64,000 bases of DNA from Vibrio chagasii (GTDB taxonomy: Bacteria > Pseudomonadota > Gammaproteobacteria > Enterobacterales > Vibrionaceae), in the NCBI RefSeq assembly GCF_024347355.1, contig NZ_AP025466.1, forward strand, positions 62,001 to 126,000, read 5' to 3'. Position numbers and translations under genes: made by a program. The stretch's first letter is position 1; each line of letters opens with the position of its first letter. The notes beneath the pieces were generated by a model that was not told the origin of the DNA, did not search any database, and saw only the letters and a program-made list of their open reading frames with translations. Shown one piece after another: positions 62,893-64,000 of this stretch.

Positions 62893-63767
62893 TGGATTGG
62901 TTACGACAACTTGCCATTAGTGGGGTGGAAGCGGGCTTGTTATCTGAAAGCTTCATGTATGCCTTCATGGTCAACGCTTTGGTGGCAGCCTTATTGCTTG
63001 GCCCTCTGCTAGGTGGTCTTGGTACTTTGGTGATTGCAAAGCGTCTAGCTTTCTTTTCTGAAGCTGTCGGACACGCCGCGTTAACCGGTATCGCAATCGG
63101 TGTTCTACTTGGTGAACCACCAGAAAACCCAATTATTGGACTGTTTAGCTTTTGTATGATCTTCGCGTTGCTTCTGCACTTTGTAAGAAACAGAACCAAC
63201 GTTCCATACGATACCTTGGTTGGTGTGTTCCTTGCGCTGGCGTTGGCAGTGGGTGCAGCGTTACTGATGTACGTAGCTCGTAAGATCAATATTCACATGC
63301 TTGAGAACGTATTATTTGGTTCGATTCTTACGGTAACGGATCAGGACTTAGCGATTCTCGCAGGCAGTTGCGCGATCATCATTTTGCTTTTGATACCGAC
63401 ATTCAACCGTATCCTGCTTACCTGTATCAGCCCTGATATTGCGAAGGTTCGCGGTTACAACACTAGTTTCTACGACTACCTGTTTGTCATGATGATCACC
63501 TTAGTCACGATTGCTGCCGTGAAGATCGTAGGTGCAGTTCTAGTGGGTGCGTTATTGCTGATTCCAGGTGCGACAGCTCGACTACTAACTAAACGCATGG
63601 GTAGCTTTGTGTTGTTATCAGCTCTGCTCGCGACCATTGCTTGTCTGGTTGGTACGGTGTTACCAATGGAACTTAAGTTGCCAGTTCCGTCAGGTGCTTC
63701 AATCATCATTGTTTCTGCAACGTTTTTCCTTGCAGCAACGCTATACCGAATTGTAAGAAAGGCGTAA
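62892..63767 (+). CDS. metal ABC transporter permease
   Basis: Permease of 291 residues of the ABC-3 family (ZnuB/TroC), with about eight hydrophobic helices: ALVAALLLGPLLGGLGTLVI, LAFFSEAVGHAALTGIAIGV, ENVLFGSILTVTDQDLAILA and KIVGAVLVGALLLIPGATAR. Forms the channel with the upstream ATPase. The next gene begins 3 bp downstream. Confidence 0.93.
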   Translation: MDWLRQLAISGVEAGLLSESFMYAFMVNALVAALLLGPLLGGLGTLVIAKRLAFFSEAVGHAALTGIAIGVLLGEPPENPIIGLFSFCMIFALLLHFVRNRTNVPYDTLVGVFLALALAVGAALLMYVARKINIHMLENVLFGSILTVTDQDLAILAGSCAIIILLLIPTFNRILLTCISPDIAKVRGYNTSFYDYLFVMMITLVTIAAVKIVGAVLVGALLLIPGATARLLTKRMGSFVLLSALLATIACLVGTVLPMELKLPVPSGASIIIVSATFFLAATLYRIVRKA

Positions 63768-63769
63768 TC

Positions 63770-64000
63770 ATGACTTCTTTAATGAATCGTATCGCTAGCT
63801 CAGTAAAAGCAGCGGCTCAAGTGAGTGTGCTGGGTAGTGTGTTAACGGCTGGTTCAGTGATGTCACTGAACGTGAATGCAGAGGATATCCTGACCAGTAC
63901 ACCTGTGACTTATGCATTAGCGACAGAGCTAACTAAAGGCACTGACATCACGACCGAGTATCTGCCACCAAAGCGCTATGGTATTGATCGTCTGCCGAAT
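63770..64000 (+). CDS. exported protein, probably a second metal-binding protein, cut by window edge
   Basis: The frame from ATG 63770 is open to the window end (77 codons). It starts MTSLMNRIASSVKAAAQVSV, continues with a long hydrophobic signal region ending near SLNVNAED, and then ILTSTPVTYALATELTKGTD, ITTEYLPPKRYGIDRLPN. Segments such as TPVTYALATELTKGTDI resemble the first half of TroA-like solute-binding proteins. It starts 3 bp after the permease, so it belongs to the same operon. Incomplete; family assignment is tentative. Confidence 0.65.
   Translation, partial: MTSLMNRIASSVKAAAQVSVLGSVLTAGSVMSLNVNAEDILTSTPVTYALATELTKGTDITTEYLPPKRYGIDRLPN

Overview
The window looks like part of a Vibrio genome, probably the second chromosome of a Splendidus-clade-like marine species. 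I infer this from the protein character (periplasmic nitrate reductase with the Vibrio nap-associated 45-residue membrane protein, a class I PHA operon ordered phaB-phaA-phaP-phaC, a TonB system carrying TtpC), the moderate GC content and AT-rich intergenic DNA. No rRNA, replication origin, plasmid gene, prophage or CRISPR array was seen. One complete IS256-type insertion sequence is present.

Layout. 1-3.3 kb: an EamA exporter cut by the left edge, a divergent Lrp-type regulator, two small unknown proteins and a membrane-anchored SH3 protein. 3.8-8.3 kb: polyhydroxybutyrate operon. 8.3-17.1 kb: anaerobic block with the nap operon (napFDABC plus a small membrane protein, minus strand), the divergent NarQ/NarP-type two-component system, and a DcuC-type dicarboxylate carrier. 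17.5-19.9 kb: an IS256-type element between two remnants of unknown genes, one of them frameshifted. 20-31 kb: housekeeping and accessory genes (ABM monooxygenase, EEP-fold lipoprotein, fatty acid desaturase with a double FabR-like operator, GNAT, diguanylate cyclase, YlqF GTPase, an unrecognised 664-residue exported protein, threonine aldolase, NUDIX hydrolase). 31-34.2 kb: ravA-viaA. 34.3-39 kb: two related tRNA clusters (Cys-Gly-Leu-Cys and Leu-Cys-Gly-Leu-Cys) flanking a chemoreceptor and a class 3 lipase. 39.4-44.6 kb: nitrite assimilation or detoxification (nirB, nirD, nirC-like channel, cobA for sirohaem) behind FNR-, NarP- and Fur-like sites.

45-64 kb: an apparently iron-linked region. 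A Fur-like box precedes a CpxRA-type two-component system. Fur boxes also precede a TonB-dependent siderophore receptor, a six-gene TonB operon (DUF3450, TtpC, ExbB, ExbD, TonB, TPR) and an operon of PepSY, DUF2271 and DUF4198 proteins, a small exported protein, a membrane-anchored protein with a His-rich tail, and a ZnuABC/TroABC-type metal ABC transporter. The last operon continues off the right edge in what looks like a second exported, possibly substrate-binding protein. The genes suggest outer-membrane ferri-siderophore uptake powered by the dedicated TonB complex, periplasmic metal handling or reduction, and inner-membrane metal import. The two blocks therefore combine anaerobic nitrate and nitrite respiration with metal acquisition.
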